The position numbers were made by a program, and so were the translations under genes. A model generated the notes under the pieces. That model saw nothing but the letters and a program-made list of their open reading frames with translations. It was not told where the DNA came from and searched no databases. From the NCBI GenBank assembly GCA_017993835.1, contig JAGOLX010000025.1, positions 1-64,000 of the forward strand: 64,000 nt of DNA, written 5' to 3'. Positions 63,417 to 64,000 of this stretch are shown here, piece after piece. The stretch is from Phycisphaerae bacterium (GTDB lineage Bacteria > Planctomycetota > Phycisphaerae > Sedimentisphaerales > Anaerobacaceae). How positions within the stretch are numbered: the first letter of the stretch is position 1; each line of letters starts with the position of its first letter.

Positions 63417-63446
63417 TTGCACGAGTCCACCGTCTTTGTGTATAAT
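63417..63446 (+). promoter_or_regulatory. Sigma70-type promoter of the PAS-AraC gene
   Basis: TTGCAC (63417-63422) and TATAAT (63441-63446) are 18 bp apart, about 48 bp before the ATG at 63494. The leftward prepilin-like gene starts in the same gap. Confidence 0.65.
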
Positions 63447-63493
63447 TTCACCATTGCCGCTGTGGTCCGGCGGGCCCATTATTCGGAAAACCG

Positions 63494-64000
63494 ATGCCGA
63501 ATGCACACGATCCAAGCTTCAAGGTCCGATTGCTCCGACGGCTGACCGCCAACCCCGACCTGTTCCGTCTCTTCGACTCCCTGCCCGACGTCTGCTTCTT
63601 CGCCAAGGACCGCAGGGGCAAGTTCATCATGGGCAATCGCGCGTTCCTCGAGAAGCTGGGCCTGGACCGAGAGGAGGACCTCATCGGCAAAGACGACTTC
63701 GACTTCTTCCCCGCAAGGCTGGTGGAGATTTTCCTCCGCGACGACCAGCGAGTCATCAAGACGGGCGAGCCGCTGATCGACCGCGTCGAGCTGGTCTCCA
63801 ACAGCGAGGGCAGCATCGACTGGCACATCACGACGAAGGTGCCGCTGGTCTCCCGCAACAACTACGCCGTCGGCATCGCGGGCATCACGCGGGATTTCCG
63901 CAGGTCCGGCGAGCGGTGGCGTCCGCACCAGCAGTTCGCCGCAGTCATCGACCACATCGACCAGCACTACAGCCAGCCGATCCAGGTCGAGGAACTGGCC
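63494..64000 (+). CDS. PAS-domain transcriptional regulator, AraC family (5' part only)
   Basis: 169 codons from ATG 63494 run off the right edge with no stop. Residues ~22-125 are a PAS domain: LFDSLPDVCFFAKDRRG, FIMGNRAFLEKLGL, EEDLIGKDDFDFFP and VPLVSRNNYAVGIAGITR. At the edge IDQHYSQPIQVEELA is the start of an AraC-type helix-turn-helix. This arrangement senses a small ligand or redox state and controls nearby genes. Its divergent position suggests that it regulates the prepilin/LamG/oxidoreductase/GH4 group on its left (inference). Confidence 0.85.
   Translation, partial: MPNAHDPSFKVRLLRRLTANPDLFRLFDSLPDVCFFAKDRRGKFIMGNRAFLEKLGLDREEDLIGKDDFDFFPARLVEIFLRDDQRVIKTGEPLIDRVELVSNSEGSIDWHITTKVPLVSRNNYAVGIAGITRDFRRSGERWRPHQQFAAVIDHIDQHYSQPIQVEELA

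Overview
The window looks like a chromosomal segment of a planctomycete, most likely of the class Phycisphaerae. This is inferred from gene content, not from a marker gene. The signs are a DUF1559-like prepilin protein, a HEAT plus FG-GAP/VCBS lipoprotein, a Tat-exported Gfo/Idh/MocA oxidoreductase, a LamG/discoidin secreted protein, a very large secreted beta-helix protein, and an exosortase sorting system whose substrates end in a VP-x-PGAV type C-terminal signal. G+C is high overall and visibly lower in the glycosyltransferase block.

Layout. 1-1500 is a decayed stretch holding the edge of a small Cys-containing protein, interspersed repeats and a pseudogene remnant. 1.5-8.8 kb holds a secreted beta-helix protein, a tRNA-Leu(CAG) with a clean promoter, and a 1503-residue membrane-anchored TPR protein. 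9.0-9.9 kb is a repeat island with two inverted copies of a ~140 bp element and a fragment of a nucleotidyltransferase gene. 9.9-17.9 kb is a run of ten small exported proteins on the minus strand. Seven are VPVPGAV-CTERM substrates, and three belong to an interleaved paralogous family that I do not recognise. 18.3-20.0 kb encodes the exosortase and its EpsI-like partner with overlapping ATGA codons.

20.1-37.1 kb continues on the minus strand as a Wzx/Wzy-type polysaccharide locus. It has an initiating sugar transferase, a CapD-like dehydratase, five glycosyltransferases, an EpsG-like polymerase, a TupA-like ATP-grasp protein, a pyruvyl transferase, a flippase, a hexapeptide acyltransferase, a FemAB/GNAT-like protein, and the FdtA/FdtB/FdtC activities for a dTDP-3-acetamido-3,6-dideoxyhexose (FdtA and FdtC fused). 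38.6-44.4 kb is one giant surface protein with eight InlB-like repeats and a different, cysteine-type C-terminal anchor. 44.7-48.5 kb carries a WecA/MraY-like phosphosugar transferase and a Wzc-like tyrosine autokinase, which complete the export machinery. 49.6-52.8 kb has an FbaB/ADTH-synthase-like aldolase, a secreted Ntn amidase, a flavodoxin and a rearranged mobile-type pseudogene. 53.0-64.0 kb is a carbohydrate-related group ending with the start of a PAS-AraC regulator.

How the parts fit (inference). The exosortase/EpsI pair probably cleaves and transfers the seven VPVPGAV-tailed proteins, and the adjacent locus makes the extracellular polysaccharide that such systems accompany. The TPR protein is a candidate scaffold comparable to PrsT of PEP-CTERM systems. 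The most unusual elements are the thioester-domain-like CTERM proteins, which alternate with the unrecognised LCLYAL/SAPWV family in a duplicated two-gene unit.
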